64,000 bases of DNA. It comes from Myxococcales bacterium. Its GTDB lineage: Bacteria > Myxococcota_A > Polyangia > Palsa-1104 > JAEUJZ01. Each line of letters begins with the position of its first letter. The stretch's first letter is position 1. The notes below the pieces were generated by a model. The model had not been told where the DNA came from and ran no database searches. It saw only the letters and a program-made list of their open reading frames with translations. The stretch lies in assembly GCA_016794505.1 (NCBI GenBank), contig JAEUJZ010000020.1, positions 124,001-188,000 on the forward strand, read 5' to 3'. Both the position numbers and the translations under genes were made by a program. Of this stretch, positions 18,562 to 27,509 are shown piece by piece.

Positions 18562-19524
18562 CTAGAAGCGGCGGAAGTGACCAACCGGCGCCGCCTGACG
18601 GAAACCTCCACGGAATGCCGGCGCTTGCTGCATCGGCGTGCGGTAGATCGGCGCTTGCTGCATCGGCGCGCGGTAGATCGGCGCTTGCTGCATCGGCGCG
18701 CGGTAGATCGGCGCTTGCTGCATCGGGCCGCGGTAAACCGGCGCCTGATAGACCGGAGCGCGGTAAATCGGCGAACGATAGACCGGCGCGTGATACGCGG
18801 GGCGCGACGCATGGACTGGACGGGCCCAGCCATAGCCATAGGGGCGCGCGATCGGTCGGTGCCAGCCCCAGCCCATGTACATGTGGGCCGGGCGCATCGA
18901 GAAGTAGCGACCTCCGAGGTAATAGTTGCGGTAGTAGCCCCCGAAGTAGTTCGCGTAGAACGGCCGAGAGGCGTAGTACGCCGTATCCCACGGGCCACCC
19001 CAGACGAAGGCGCCGCTGTTCCAAGAGAAGCTCACCGAGAACGGGGCGAACCAGTGGTTGTGTACCCAGTCCATGTAGCAGAAACCACCGCCGTGCGACG
19101 GATCAAGCGGGTGGTGCCCGCGATAGACATACGACGTGCTGGCATAGCCGAAGTCACCGGGGTCACCGACGAAGTAGGCATAGCCTCCTGACTCGCGGAA
19201 CAGGTGGCGATCAAACACGGGAAAGTCGTGCGCGTGTGCGCCGTTGCCCTGGCAGAAGCCACCGCCATGGTCGTGCGGCATCGGGTGCGGCCCGAAGTAG
19301 CCAAACTGCGTCTGAGCAGCAAGCTGACCGCTGGTGTCCGGCGCGTAGTACGGCGCATTCTGTCCATCGACGAGCTGATCGTCGGGAATGCCATCGTTGT
19401 TGTAGTCAGGCCCAGCCGCCGGAGAAACCGGCGCGCTGTACTGCGCGCGGGCGGTGCCCACGCTGCCGAGCGAAAGGGTCGCGAGGGCGAACAGGCTGCT
19501 GATGACGAGAGATTGAGTCTTCAT
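18562..19524 (-). CDS. Secreted Tyr/His/Gly-rich repeat protein
   Basis: 320 residues with a clean signal peptide (cleavage near GTARAQ) and a strong AGGAGG ribosome-binding site 6 bases before the ATG at 19524. Early in the mature protein is an Asp-rich loop, DYNNDGIPDDQ, like a calcium-binding thrombospondin/EF-hand loop. The middle is rich in His, Tyr, Phe, Trp and Gly. The C-terminal 100 residues consist of repeats of YRAPMQQAPI type, encoded by a 30-bp DNA repeat. I know no family for it. The composition suggests an extracellular matrix or surface-coat protein. Confidence 0.82.
   Translation of the reverse strand: MKTQSLVISSLFALATLSLGSVGTARAQYSAPVSPAAGPDYNNDGIPDDQLVDGQNAPYYAPDTSGQLAAQTQFGYFGPHPMPHDHGGGFCQGNGAHAHDFPVFDRHLFRESGGYAYFVGDPGDFGYASTSYVYRGHHPLDPSHGGGFCYMDWVHNHWFAPFSVSFSWNSGAFVWGGPWDTAYYASRPFYANYFGGYYRNYYLGGRYFSMRPAHMYMGWGWHRPIARPYGYGWARPVHASRPAYHAPVYRSPIYRAPVYQAPVYRGPMQQAPIYRAPMQQAPIYRAPMQQAPIYRTPMQQAPAFRGGFRQAAPVGHFRRF
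18621..18750 (-). repeat. 30-bp tandem repeat inside the Tyr-rich protein gene
   Basis: Four near-identical 30-bp units start at 18621, 18651, 18681 and 18711, and decay into weaker copies up to about 18800. Each unit encodes the decapeptide IYRAPMQQAP. The length is a multiple of three, so gain or loss of units keeps the frame. Confidence 0.9.
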
Positions 19525-19721
19525 GGCGTTCCTCCTGCCCGCTTCTATTGCGAGACTTGGGCCAAGCTCGTGTCCGCGCCCCGTTAGCGCGATTTCCGTC
19601 GAGAAGAGAAAAAATTGAATAAATGGTGTGGCGAACGCGGCGCACCGGCCTGTGAACGCCGGGCCACACAGCGAGGCAGCAAAACCTTGCTCCCCTCTGG
19701 GAACTCTGGTACGCCGAAAAC

Positions 19722-20483
19722 ATGGTGAACAGGCAGGACATCCGCTGGCGTCTGGGCCTTGGCCTCGTCTTGGTGGGCTGGCTCGGCTCGCTCACGATGG
19801 CGGAGGCGGCCCTGCGCCCGAGTCCACGCCGTCCGATGGTCCTAAAGACGACAGGCGATGGTTCCGGCAAGAAGACCAAGAAGACCCAGCGCGAGGTGGC
19901 TACAGGTCCAGCGATTTACCTGGAGCACTTGACGACGCACGATGCGCTGGCCTTGCGCCCGGCCAGCCGCGGTGGTGGCTTTGCCGGCAAGGCCATGAAG
20001 TCCGTGTCGCGCGTCTTGCGCTGCCACCATACCGGCAAGCGACACGCCATCAGCAGCCGCTTGGTGAACGTTCTGTACGCGACGGCGCGGCACTTTCACC
20101 GGGACCGCATTTTCGTCGTCGCTGGCTATCGGGCCCCCGCGGTCGCTCGCAAGAAAGGCAACCCGAGGAGCGCCCACAAGCGCGGCGTCGCCTGTGACTT
20201 CCGCCTGGACGGAGTGCGCATCGAGGCCATTCGCGATTACTTGCGCGAGACCTATCACAACGTCGGCGTCGGCTATTACCCGAACTCGGGCTTTATTCAC
20301 GTCGACGTCGGGCGTAGCCATGCGGCCTATTGGGTCGACTACTCGGGTCCGGGTGAAAAAGCGCGCTATGCGGCTCCGACAGTTCGCGCGGCCACGCCTG
20401 GATCGGCTGAAATACCGGCGGGGGCTGCCGCAGAAGCCGAGCCTGCAGCGGCGCAAGAAGGCAGCGAAGAGCCCGGCGGTTAG
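19722..20483 (+). CDS. Exported M15-type peptidase, DUF882/YcbK-like
   Basis: 253 residues. A hydrophobic N-terminal segment (about 10-30) acts as signal peptide or anchor and is followed by a Lys-rich linker. The catalytic-type domain (about 60-210) has SAHKRGVACDF with H152 and D159 and GFIHVDVG with H193, the zinc ligands of the M15 LAS fold. Related enzymes are D-Ala-metabolising or murein endopeptidases, so periplasmic peptidoglycan cleavage is likely. The Ala/Glu-rich tail is low-complexity. It is divergent from the Tyr-rich protein gene, with a 197-bp shared upstream region. Confidence 0.85.
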   Translation: MVNRQDIRWRLGLGLVLVGWLGSLTMAEAALRPSPRRPMVLKTTGDGSGKKTKKTQREVATGPAIYLEHLTTHDALALRPASRGGGFAGKAMKSVSRVLRCHHTGKRHAISSRLVNVLYATARHFHRDRIFVVAGYRAPAVARKKGNPRSAHKRGVACDFRLDGVRIEAIRDYLRETYHNVGVGYYPNSGFIHVDVGRSHAAYWVDYSGPGEKARYAAPTVRAATPGSAEIPAGAAAEAEPAAAQEGSEEPGG

Positions 20484-20554
20484 CCCTCTGCTTGGCGCCT
20501 AGAATCCTCTGTTCTCGGCGGTGCTGGCTCCTGTAGAGTGGTCGGACGGTATCC

Positions 20555-22354
20555 ATGACGCTTCCCGTAAGCGGCAGACTGACCCAGTCGCAGACCCTGC
20601 AGTCGAACGTCAGCTACGAGATCTTGGCGAGGCAGAACCAAGAAGGGCTGAACGTGCCGATGCAGATCGGCAGCGGCAAGTTTGCCAAGGTCTACAAGGC
20701 CTGGCAGCGCTCGGCTCGTCGCAATGTGCGGCCCGTCGCGATCAAGGTCCTGCACGACCACGCCACGCTCGCCGACGAGCGGCTGTTCAAGCAAGAGATC
20801 GATCTGCTCAAAGAGCTGACGACGGTCTCGACCGTACACGTCATCCGCACGCTCGATATCGTTCACCTGCCGCCGCTGGCCATGTGTGGCTGCGGGGTGC
20901 TGTACGTACCGCAGTGTCCCAAGGGCTGCGGGCAGCCACTCGGTCGACTCGAACGCCCCGGTCACGACTATCCGCTTCTGCACTGCGGCCGCTGCGGCTA
21001 TGAGATCTCGGGCGAAGACATTCAGCAGCGACACACCGACTTGTTGCGCCCGCCGGCTAAGACCTGCTGCGTCGGCAATCCAGCGCGGGCCAGCCGCGGT
21101 ACGCTGGTCAACTTCGTCGAACGCGAAGCGGTGGTGATGGAGCTTGTCGAGCACGGTCTGACCGATTTCTCGTCGCTGCAGCAGCAGAGCTTGGTGCAGA
21201 TCGGAGCGTCGGGCGCGTATTCAGCGCTGGCGAGCAAGCGGCCGGGCACTCTGGCCGCCGTCAAGCGCCGCGTCGAGCGCCGCATCTTTCCCGATCGCGA
21301 AGGCTTTCTGGCTCAGCGCGTCGTGCTGCTGCAGAAGCTGTACCTGATGGTGCAGCTTGCCGAGGCGGTGGCCTGGCTGCACGGCGACAAGCGCATCGTT
21401 CACAAGGATCTGGCGCCGGACAACATCATGGTCCATGCGCTCGACGGAGCCCCCGGCCTGACCGACTGGCGAGGCGAGGCCATGCGTGAGCTTCGCGAGC
21501 GCTTGCGTGGTCGTGCCTCGTTTCCCAGCTTCGATCTCAAGGTCATCGACTTTGGCCTTGCGGACAAAGATGAGCTGTCGCGTAGCTGGTACGAAGAGCA
21601 AGACGTCGTCGCATCGGCGATCAAGCTGCCGTACTTGTCACCGGAAGCGCGCCGCCGCAAAGAGCGGGTCAGCGAGGCCTTGGACTTCGACCCCGAGCGC
21701 AGCAGCTTCACCGTGCCGGCCAACCTGTGGAACACGTATCTTTCGGTGCTGCCTGGCGACCTGATCTCGGACTTGAATGACACGCGGCACGATCACGACC
21801 TCGTGATCGTTCGCGTCGAGCCCGATGGACAAGGCGGCGCGGTCGCGACATTCGAGGGCACGCCGGGGCCGCGCGTCGGCGGTCAGAAATACGAGCTAGT
21901 GCGTCGTCTCGGCGAGCCGCATGACATCTACGCCGTCGGCGGGCTGTTTTATTACATCCTCACCGGCAAGCATGAAGAGGCCGACCGCTTAAGCTCGCTG
22001 GTGACGCTGCTGCAGGAAGACAGTCAGCGCTCGCTCTCGCCGTCGTCGCTGCGCATGGATCAGTACTATCTGGGGCGGCGCAATGCCATCCCCGAGCCGT
22101 TTCTGCGCGACGAGCTGATGCTGTTGATTCTGCGCGCCATGGTGCGCGGTCGGCCCGAGAGCTTTGTGCAGAGCCGCATCGATCGTGGACCCGCCGCGGC
22201 GCAGGCTCTTTTGGGCGAGACGCGTCGCATCTATCACCTGCTGGAAGACGAGCTGGTGGCGGCAGGCTTCCGTGGACGAGCGCAGCGGGCGCTTTTGTAT
22301 ATGACGCCCGCGGCGTTCTTGCTGGGCTGGCTGCTGGGCTGGCGAGCCTGCTAG
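20555..22354 (+). CDS. Atypical Ser/Thr protein kinase with Cys-rich insertion and C-terminal membrane anchor
   Basis: 599 residues. A glycine loop IGSGKFAKVYKA (38-49) and VAIK with K64 are followed by a helix with E81, so the N-lobe starts normally. At 110-172 there is an insertion with eight cysteines (CGCG, CPKGC, HCGRCG, then CC at 171-172), a probable zinc ribbon. The kinase then resumes at EAVVMELVEHG (191-201). The catalytic loop reads HKDLAPDN (283-290), with Lys in place of the usual Arg and Ala in place of the usual Lys; DFG is intact (332-334). A further insertion lies at about 365-450. A hydrophobic tail at about 580-597 anchors it. Activity is likely but uncertain. Confidence 0.85.
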   Translation: MTLPVSGRLTQSQTLQSNVSYEILARQNQEGLNVPMQIGSGKFAKVYKAWQRSARRNVRPVAIKVLHDHATLADERLFKQEIDLLKELTTVSTVHVIRTLDIVHLPPLAMCGCGVLYVPQCPKGCGQPLGRLERPGHDYPLLHCGRCGYEISGEDIQQRHTDLLRPPAKTCCVGNPARASRGTLVNFVEREAVVMELVEHGLTDFSSLQQQSLVQIGASGAYSALASKRPGTLAAVKRRVERRIFPDREGFLAQRVVLLQKLYLMVQLAEAVAWLHGDKRIVHKDLAPDNIMVHALDGAPGLTDWRGEAMRELRERLRGRASFPSFDLKVIDFGLADKDELSRSWYEEQDVVASAIKLPYLSPEARRRKERVSEALDFDPERSSFTVPANLWNTYLSVLPGDLISDLNDTRHDHDLVIVRVEPDGQGGAVATFEGTPGPRVGGQKYELVRRLGEPHDIYAVGGLFYYILTGKHEEADRLSSLVTLLQEDSQRSLSPSSLRMDQYYLGRRNAIPEPFLRDELMLLILRAMVRGRPESFVQSRIDRGPAAAQALLGETRRIYHLLEDELVAAGFRGRAQRALLYMTPAAFLLGWLLGWRAC

Positions 22355-22427
22355 CGAAAAGACGGGAATCTGGAAAGAGCGCTCCGTCGCGAGCGCTGCG
22401 TGGTGCGTCGGCAGGCCCGGCTGGAGC

Positions 22428-23942
22428 TTAGCTGGCTGGGGCGCTGTCGAAGCGTACGGCGGTGGGGTTGATGGTCCAGCGCTCGTACAGGCCGGCAGAG
22501 CGATCTCCATGCGGCGTAAAGCAGATGGTTCCCGTCGCGCCCTGCAGCACCAAGCCATCGCGCATCGTCAGCTTGTTTTTCGCATCCAGGAACTTCGTCT
22601 TACCAACCACAAGCCAGTTGTTGGTCGCAACATCCATGGCGTCGGCTAGGCAGCGTCCCGTCGACGCTTCGATCTTGTTGATGCGCCCCAACATCTGCGA
22701 GACACGGCCGGGTGTCACGTCGCCCCCCGAGGCCCCGATGGCCATGGCGACCGCGAAGATCGAGTCATACCCATAGGCGCTAAAGATGCTGATGCTGGGA
22801 TCTTGCTGGTTCCATCGCGTCTTGTAGTCGTCGACGAACTTCTGATAGGCGCCGGTCTTGGTTTGGTTGGCGGTATCGACGGTGGGCGCCGTGCCCGAGA
22901 TACGCGACAAGTGCCCATTGACCGCCGCCACCATGTACGAAGCATAGGCCGTATTCGACAGAGCCAGTGTGTTGTCGTTCTTGGCTCCGTCGGCCATGAT
23001 GATCTTGGTCGACGGCGTCCCCATGGTGGGCAGGGGGGTCAGAGCTTTGATGACGTCGACGGTATGTACGTTGGTGATGGCCACCACGTAGTCGGGCTTT
23101 GGATTGAGAGACAAGATGCCCGAAGCGGCCATGGTGATCGACGGCAGGTCGACGCCCGCTGCGGGTTCGTTGTACTTCACCGTGATAGCCGGCGACGGCA
23201 GACCTTGGCCGGGAAGCGCCGATAGAAACGCATCCTTCAGGCCCGTGCCATACGGATCATCGACGTACATCAGCGCCAGCTTCGGGGGCGGAGCGGCGGT
23301 GAGAATTTGTTTGGCCAGCACTGGCCCCTGCAGCGAATCCGAGGGCACCACGCGATAGAAGATGCCGTTTATGGGGCCTGCTTGGTTGCCCAACGCCGAG
23401 ATCTCGGGCGACGTCGCCGACGGAGACATCATCGGGATGCCGCTGCGGATCAGCTCGTCCTTGATAGCAAACGTGCGGCCGGATGTCGTCGGGCCCACGA
23501 CGGCGACGGCCCCGCGATCGCGGGCCAGGACCTGCATGGACTTGAGCGCGTCGTTTTCATCTTTGCCGACGTCGCAGATGTGCAAGGCCAGCGGCGGATC
23601 GGGGCTGCGGCGCTCGTTGACTTGGTCGATGCCCAGCTTCCAGGCCTTGACCACCAAGTCGTCGTTTCCGTCCTCGGTGAATGCGATGGCTCCGACGACA
23701 ATCGAGTTGCTGGGGGCGTTTGCCGGGTAGATCTCGCCGCAAAGCTGTTCCTTGGGGCGACCCAAGACACACAAGCGATCGCTAGAGCAATACAGCTGAT
23801 GCCCATTTACCGTCGGGCACTCGGCATCCGATACGCACTCTTCAAACTTCTGCGACAGCGTGCAACCCGACAGCCAAAGAGGCATCGACAGGCTCAGGGC
23901 CCAGAGGGCCGAAAAGACAGGTCGTGAAAACAGTGTGCGCAT
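22428..23942 (-). CDS. Lipoprotein, branched-chain amino-acid-type periplasmic binding protein
   Basis: 504 residues. A lipoprotein signal ends in LSGC (C27). A short Cys-rich stretch (about 37-70) comes before the type I periplasmic-binding fold: SIVVGAIAF, then AVVGPTTSGRTFAIKDELIRSGIP, then SPSATSPEIS, typical of the LivJ/AmiC family. Such proteins bind amino acids, amides or similar small ligands. No LivHMGF permease or ATPase genes are present. Instead the gene is third in an operon with a TPR protein and a protein kinase; its ATG shares one base with the preceding stop (TAATG), so translation is coupled. A sensory rather than transport role is plausible. Confidence 0.88.
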   Translation of the reverse strand: MRTLFSRPVFSALWALSLSMPLWLSGCTLSQKFEECVSDAECPTVNGHQLYCSSDRLCVLGRPKEQLCGEIYPANAPSNSIVVGAIAFTEDGNDDLVVKAWKLGIDQVNERRSPDPPLALHICDVGKDENDALKSMQVLARDRGAVAVVGPTTSGRTFAIKDELIRSGIPMMSPSATSPEISALGNQAGPINGIFYRVVPSDSLQGPVLAKQILTAAPPPKLALMYVDDPYGTGLKDAFLSALPGQGLPSPAITVKYNEPAAGVDLPSITMAASGILSLNPKPDYVVAITNVHTVDVIKALTPLPTMGTPSTKIIMADGAKNDNTLALSNTAYASYMVAAVNGHLSRISGTAPTVDTANQTKTGAYQKFVDDYKTRWNQQDPSISIFSAYGYDSIFAVAMAIGASGGDVTPGRVSQMLGRINKIEASTGRCLADAMDVATNNWLVVGKTKFLDAKNKLTMRDGLVLQGATGTICFTPHGDRSAGLYERWTINPTAVRFDSAPAS

Positions 23943-24880
23943 TAGAAGCCTCCCTGAACCAGCAAGGCCCCGCCGCCGGACAGCGGCACAAGGGTCACCG
24001 AAGCCTGAGGTTTGTCGCTGGCTGGCTTGTCACTCGCCGACTTGTTGGCCTGCGCTTTCTTGTGGTTGAGGAACTCACGCAGCCCAACGCCGATCAGCGC
24101 GCCGCCCGTGCCAAGCGCTACGGTGCCCAAGATGTACGAGACGACCGAGCCGTTGCCTAGGCTCTGCGCTCGCGAACGGAAGGTCAGCTTGTCAAACTCG
24201 TCGTTGGTGCTTGAAAAGCTCTGATAGGCCGAGTTCGACGCGACAAACAGCCCGACGCCAGTCAAAAGCCCAGCTACGCCGACGAGCGCCACGGCGCCAC
24301 CGGCAATCATCAGGTTGCGCCCAGGAGGCGGCGGGGCCGGCGGGGCAGGAGCGGCGCTGACGGGGGTAAGCGGTGCAGTGGCGGGCTTGTCGGGCTGGGC
24401 CGGCTCGCTCTCGATCAGCGCCTTGACCTGCGTGATGTAGTCCTCGACGCGCTTCTTGGTCTCGGGATCGATCTTGGGCTCGGCCCTCAGGAAGCGCTCG
24501 TAATGGCTCAGCGCATCTTTGGGGCGACCTAGCTTCTGCATCGTGCGGCCGATGTTGACCAAAAGCAGCGGCATCTGCCGGGCCGCGTACGCAGCTTGAA
24601 ACTCCGCCAAGGCCTCGTCGAAGAGCTCCTCTTTGTAGAGCTTTACGCCCTTTGTGTAGTGTTCTTTGCACTTCTCATCTTTGATGCAGGCGTCCTCGGG
24701 GACAGCCAGGGCGGTGCCGCTAAGCAGGGTCGCAAGCAGCACCAGTACACCCAAAAGCGGCCGCACCGATGTGCGCCAGAAGGCGGTCCGCAGCGTCGGG
24801 TGCGGATCACGAGAATTCGCCGAAACAGCCAGGGCGAAGCAGAGCGGGCGCGTTTCAGTCCACCACTTGAATGCGAGCAT
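23942..24880 (-). CDS. TPR protein with two C-terminal membrane segments
   Basis: 312 residues from the ATG at 24880, which overlaps the end of the upstream kinase gene by 26 bases. A GTG at 24766 would instead start a compact signal peptide (MRPLLGVLVLL, cleaved near GTALA) and may be the true start. After the signal there are tetratricopeptide-like helices (about 70-170: YTKGVKLYKEELFDEALAEF, then NIGRTMQKLGRPKDALSHY), a Pro/Ala-rich linker and two membrane segments with a short loop between them. The TPR part is probably periplasmic. Its place between a kinase and a binding protein suggests it couples the two. Confidence 0.82.
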   Translation of the reverse strand: MLAFKWWTETRPLCFALAVSANSRDPHPTLRTAFWRTSVRPLLGVLVLLATLLSGTALAVPEDACIKDEKCKEHYTKGVKLYKEELFDEALAEFQAAYAARQMPLLLVNIGRTMQKLGRPKDALSHYERFLRAEPKIDPETKKRVEDYITQVKALIESEPAQPDKPATAPLTPVSAAPAPPAPPPPGRNLMIAGGAVALVGVAGLLTGVGLFVASNSAYQSFSSTNDEFDKLTFRSRAQSLGNGSVVSYILGTVALGTGGALIGVGLREFLNHKKAQANKSASDKPASDKPQASVTLVPLSGGGALLVQGGF

Positions 24881-26684
24881 GCGGAGTGTCTTCCTTTGGC
24901 GGGGGCGGATTGGGCTTGGAAGCGGCCACTGGCGGTGGTGCTACGGACGGTGGCGCGCTGGCAACACTGGGTGATTCGGTCGCGGCCGCAGGCTTGAGCG
25001 GCACGCGCTTGCCACCACGCTTGATCCAGCGCACTGGCTGTGGTGCGGCAGGTGGCGCAGCCGCAGCGACGGGAAGCGGCGCGGCCGGCGTGGTGACCAG
25101 GGCAACAAGGCTCTCTTTGACGACGGCGTTGGCCGTCTGATCGATCGTGACGACACGGTCGGCATAGCCAGGCAGGCGCAGAATCAAGACCGTCGAGCCG
25201 GAGCTCGCCGGCTGCTCACTGCGCCAGGGCGTCTTGCCGAGGATGCGCTGATCGGTGGCTCGGACCACCGCGGCGCCCGTCGGCTCACTGCTGACGGTCC
25301 AGGTGACTTTGCTGGCCAAAAGAGGAGCCACCGCGCCTGGCTCGGCGCTGGGCGTTGGGTTGTCTTTGCCGTCGCCATTGCGCAGCGCGACCAGCCCGAA
25401 CAATGCGGCGCCCAAAAGGACGCTGCCTCCGACGATGCCCAGAGCAAAGCCGGCGCTGCGCTTCGGGGATGTGTTGCCGTGCTGGGCCTCGGCTGGGCCC
25501 AGCGTCTGACTGACCGAGTTGGGGCCCGAATTCAGCACGGGGGGCTGGCTGGGCTGACTGGCTCCCACTTGGCTGAGCGTTAGAAGCCCGGACGAGCTGA
25601 CGCTTGCGGCCCCCAGGCGGGCTTGCGAGCCGCTGTCGCTGTTGCTGATGCGGACGGGACCCAGTCCCTGCGCCGTCGCACCGGCATGGCCCAGAAGCGG
25701 AGCCGGCGTCATCGGAGCCGGCGTCGTCGGGTTCGGCGTCGAAGGATTGTAGGCACCGCTCAAGAGCCCGGCATTGGCCAGCATGTGCAGCTCTCCGCTG
25801 GCCAGCATGCCCGTCGAGTGGACGGCCTTGAGCTGTTCGAGCGCGTGCGTCACCTGCGCCATCGTCGGACGATTGGCCGGGCTCTTTTCCAAGAGCACGT
25901 GGACCAAGTTGGCCAGGTCTTCGGGAACCGACGGCTCGAACTCGCGAATCGGGGGCGGCTGTTCATAGATGTGCATCGCCATCACGGCGCCTGCGCCTTC
26001 ACCGATGAACGGCGGACGTCCGCACAGCATGCGGTACAGCATGACGCCCAGCGAGTACACGTCGGCTTTGGCGTCGACCTGACCCGTGCCTTTGCACTGC
26101 TCTGGGGCCATGTAAAGCGGCGTGCCCACCATGACTCCGGTGCGTGTCGTCGAGATAGCATCGGTCGCACCGTCGGGATTGGCAGCGGCCGCCAGCTTGG
26201 CGATGCCGAAGTCGAGAACCTTGGCGCGCTCGCCTCCCGGAGCCTCTGGATCGGCCACGATCATCACGTTGTCGGGCTTCAGATCGCGGTGAATGATGTT
26301 CTTTGCGTGTGCAGCCGACAGAGCCGCCGCGATCTGTCGGGCCAGTCGTAGCGACTCGACCACTGACATCTTCCCGTTCTGTCGCTTCATGCGCGAGCCC
26401 AGCGACTCGCCCTCCAGGAACTCCATGACGATGTACGCAGTTCCATCGGGAAGCTGGGCGAATTCCGAGATCTGAACGACGCTGGGATGGTTGACGATGT
26501 TGACGGCGCGAGCCTCGTTGAAGAAGCGATTCACGAGCTGCTCGTTCTTGGCGTATTGGCTATGTAGGACTTTGATGGCAACTCGGCGCTCGATCTGCGG
26601 CTGCACCGCTTCGAACACAGAGCCCATGCCACCGCGGCCGATCTCGCGAACGACGCGATATGGACCGATGTATTGCTCGGCCAT
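24855..26684 (-). CDS. Ser/Thr protein kinase with one membrane segment and PEGA-like domain
   Basis: 609 residues. The kinase domain (about 9-280) is canonical: GRGGMGSVFEA (16-26), K38, HRDLKPDN (132-139), DFG (158-160) and GTPLYMAPEQ. A Pro/Ser/Thr-rich linker leads to a membrane segment (about 405-430, GSVLLGAALFGLVAL). Beyond it is a PEGA-like beta domain (about 455-530, ending with LPGYADRVVTI) and a Pro/Ala tail, presumably periplasmic. It is the first gene of the kinase / TPR / binding-protein operon, so ligand sensing outside may regulate the cytosolic kinase. Substrates are unknown. Confidence 0.93.
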   Translation of the reverse strand: MAEQYIGPYRVVREIGRGGMGSVFEAVQPQIERRVAIKVLHSQYAKNEQLVNRFFNEARAVNIVNHPSVVQISEFAQLPDGTAYIVMEFLEGESLGSRMKRQNGKMSVVESLRLARQIAAALSAAHAKNIIHRDLKPDNVMIVADPEAPGGERAKVLDFGIAKLAAAANPDGATDAISTTRTGVMVGTPLYMAPEQCKGTGQVDAKADVYSLGVMLYRMLCGRPPFIGEGAGAVMAMHIYEQPPPIREFEPSVPEDLANLVHVLLEKSPANRPTMAQVTHALEQLKAVHSTGMLASGELHMLANAGLLSGAYNPSTPNPTTPAPMTPAPLLGHAGATAQGLGPVRISNSDSGSQARLGAASVSSSGLLTLSQVGASQPSQPPVLNSGPNSVSQTLGPAEAQHGNTSPKRSAGFALGIVGGSVLLGAALFGLVALRNGDGKDNPTPSAEPGAVAPLLASKVTWTVSSEPTGAAVVRATDQRILGKTPWRSEQPASSGSTVLILRLPGYADRVVTIDQTANAVVKESLVALVTTPAAPLPVAAAAPPAAPQPVRWIKRGGKRVPLKPAAATESPSVASAPPSVAPPPVAASKPNPPPPKEDTPHARIQVVD

Positions 26685-26758
26685 AGACTTCTCCTACAGT
26701 GATCCAGAATACCATTTTTCTGGAACACACCGCTGCACAAACCGGTGCAGAAAGCGGC

Positions 26759-27382
26759 TCAGCGTGCAGGGGACTGTGGGCTGGGGCGGATGGCAGAGCG
26801 GACCGCGGGGACCGCAGCGAGCAGACGGCTGATGGCAGCGCCCAGCGGCCGATCGCCAATCGCGCCGACAAAGGCCTGGCGCACCACAAGCTGCGCGTCC
26901 AAAAGCAGCGTAATCGGCTGCGCATCATTGCCAAGCTGCTGGCGCAGCGCGTCGTCGGAAGAGCGGGCGGGATCCGCATCCGGCAGCGTGTTCTTGCCGT
27001 CTAGCCAGAAGCGCAGGATCTCTTCAGCCAGGCTCTCAAGCGGTGGATCAGCCAGGTACAGAAACGCGACGTCGCGGTTGCTCTGCCAGGCGCGCTGGAT
27101 GTTGCGCAGCAGCGGAAATTCGGCGCGACATGGGGCGCAGTGAACCCCCCACAGGTTGACGACATAGACACGCGCCGACGGCAAAACCAGCGGCTGCCAG
27201 GCCTTTTGCACGCGGCTGTACTGACGGATGCCCGCAAGGTCTAGCCGACGGTGCAAGAGCGCGGCTTCGGCATCGGCGATGCGATACGGCGATTCCGCCC
27301 ATGCGACGGGCTCAGCAGCCAGCGACATCGCTGGCGACCCGGTCAAAAGGACTCGTACGACCCACGCGGTGCGCCACTGCAC
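26759..27382 (-). CDS. Exported thioredoxin-like protein (TlpA/ResA-type)
   Basis: 207 residues. A weak signal peptide (about 1-22) is followed by a thioredoxin fold: VYVVNLWGVHCAPCRAEFP contains the redox pair in CAPC, and QPITLLLDAQLVVRQAFVG forms the second half with the cis-Pro region. Proteins of this family reduce disulphides or deliver reductant for cytochrome c maturation in the periplasm. It sits 74 bases upstream of the kinase operon's start on the opposite flank, facing the same way, and divergent from icd. No partner cytochrome gene is nearby. Confidence 0.83.
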   Translation of the reverse strand: MQWRTAWVVRVLLTGSPAMSLAAEPVAWAESPYRIADAEAALLHRRLDLAGIRQYSRVQKAWQPLVLPSARVYVVNLWGVHCAPCRAEFPLLRNIQRAWQSNRDVAFLYLADPPLESLAEEILRFWLDGKNTLPDADPARSSDDALRQQLGNDAQPITLLLDAQLVVRQAFVGAIGDRPLGAAISRLLAAVPAVRSAIRPSPQSPAR

Positions 27383-27509
27383 GAGCCCAGCTTATCAGGC
27401 TGCGCATCGATCCGCGCTGTCGTCGGACGCGCCTTCGTAGTGCTTGAGCTAGCCAACCTATTCAGTGCATCATCCGGCCCACAACTGTCCGCTATAGGAG
27501 CCACCTACG

